The notes under the pieces are model-generated. The model saw only the letters and a list, made by a program, of their open reading frames with translations, searched no databases and was not told the DNA's origin. Source: CAZTAR01 sp043813895 (GTDB lineage Bacteria; Planctomycetota; Phycisphaerae; UBA1845; UTPLA1). From it: 7,660 nucleotides of DNA. Positions 7,256 through 7,660 of this stretch are shown piece by piece. The stretch lies in NCBI GenBank assembly GCA_043813895.1, contig JBDRKQ010000179.1:1-7660 (forward strand). Direction: 5' to 3'. Position 1 is the first letter of the stretch, and every line of letters begins with the position of its first letter. The position numbers and the translations under genes were made by a program.

Positions 7256-7660
7256 TTACACATGGTCCGTGTTCTCAGGCCCGTCCCCATTCCTGCCGAC
7301 CGGGCCGTCGGGCTCGATCTCGATCATCCCCCGGTGCCCAATCAGCTCCATCCAACGCCGCATGTCCTCCGCCTTGTCGGGCGGCAGGCCGGAGAGGAAG
7401 TTGGTATCGGGCTGGTGCGATTCCCGCGGCTCAAGTTTCCGCAAGTCCTGGCAGATCTCTGTAGCGCTAATGGAGCGTCCTAGCAAGCGGTCCAGGAGCT
7501 CCTTGATAGCCCGCAGATCACCTTCCTTGGCCTTCCGAACGAGGACATCGCAGATTTCCTTCACGTCCTGATCCGTCACGGCATCCAGCAACAGCTTCCG
7601 AATCTCGGCCACCCGGCGAGCGTGCGGATTCCCCGGCCCGCCAGGATTGCCCTTGGCGAA
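7256..7660 (-). CDS. DUF5681-like small protein (5' end beyond window)
   Basis: The frame is open from the right edge down to the TAA at 7256-7258, giving 134 residues of C-terminal sequence. The visible N-terminal part reads FAKGNPGGPGNPHARR, a Gly/Pro/Asn-rich basic stretch like the GNPGG..GR-type start of DUF5681-like proteins. A charged, probably all-helical segment follows (VAEIRKLLLDAVTDQDVKEI through LVRKAKEGDLRAIKELLDRLLGR), then a more polar tail with an RRWMELIGHRG segment ending in GPENTDHV. Known: proteins with this N-terminus are frequent in planctomycetes and in phage-related or prophage contexts, sometimes compared with small terminase subunits, but their role is not established. 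A GTG at 7612 could serve as an internal start, but the Gly/Pro-rich motif before it argues that the gene begins outside the window. It converges on the caspase gene and shares no operon with it. Confidence 0.8.
   Translation of the reverse strand, partial: FAKGNPGGPGNPHARRVAEIRKLLLDAVTDQDVKEICDVLVRKAKEGDLRAIKELLDRLLGRSISATEICQDLRKLEPRESHQPDTNFLSGLPPDKAEDMRRWMELIGHRGMIEIEPDGPVGRNGDGPENTDHV

Noticed and set aside
7091..7483. A 130-codon plus-strand ORF near the right edge
   Set aside because: It is antisense to the DUF5681-like gene, whose KGNPGG motif and helical, charged sequence make it the better choice.

Overview
The window is high-GC bacterial DNA, most probably from a planctomycete. 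Three things point there. A short tail at 6790-6954 carries the CGYNLT-NVSG-CP-CG zinc ribbon that planctomycete genomes hold in many copies. The large central protein joins a caspase-like domain to formylglycine-generating-enzyme (FGE)-type domains. The right-edge protein has the KGNPGGPGNPHARR-type N-terminus common in that phylum. The lineage is inferred from protein style, not from a marker gene.

Layout from left to right. Positions 1-2231 (minus strand) hold the first 743 codons of a phospholipase-D-type nuclease fused to a SNF2/DEAH-type helicase; the gene runs off the left edge. Positions 2496-2870 (minus) hold an uncharacterised 124-residue helical protein upstream of the helicase on the same strand. 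Positions 2871-3387 are a divergent intergenic region with one reasonable sigma70-like promoter facing right. Positions 3388-6789 (plus) hold one large gene of 1133 codons. It encodes, in order, a Sec signal peptide, a caspase-like peptidase domain with an EF-hand-like loop, a CsgG/LpoB-like alpha/beta domain, a helical stretch and two FGE-sulfatase-type domains. Immediately after its TAA, in the same frame, sits a 54-codon membrane-segment plus zinc-ribbon tail with no good start codon. Positions 6955-7255 are non-coding, with an imperfect inverted repeat and a weak terminator-like hairpin. Positions 7256-7660 (minus) hold the 3' part of a small DUF5681-like gene that enters from the right edge.

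Functional reading. The PLD-helicase fusion is of a kind often found in restriction and defence neighbourhoods. The caspase-FGE protein is predicted to be exported, since it begins with a signal peptide, so it probably does not act directly with the cytoplasmic helicase. The two are transcribed divergently, and nothing in the window shows a shared operon. The most unusual items are the architecture of the caspase protein, the calcium-loop signature inside its peptidase domain, the two FGE-type domains that both lack the catalytic cysteines, and the in-frame zinc-ribbon remnant after its stop codon.
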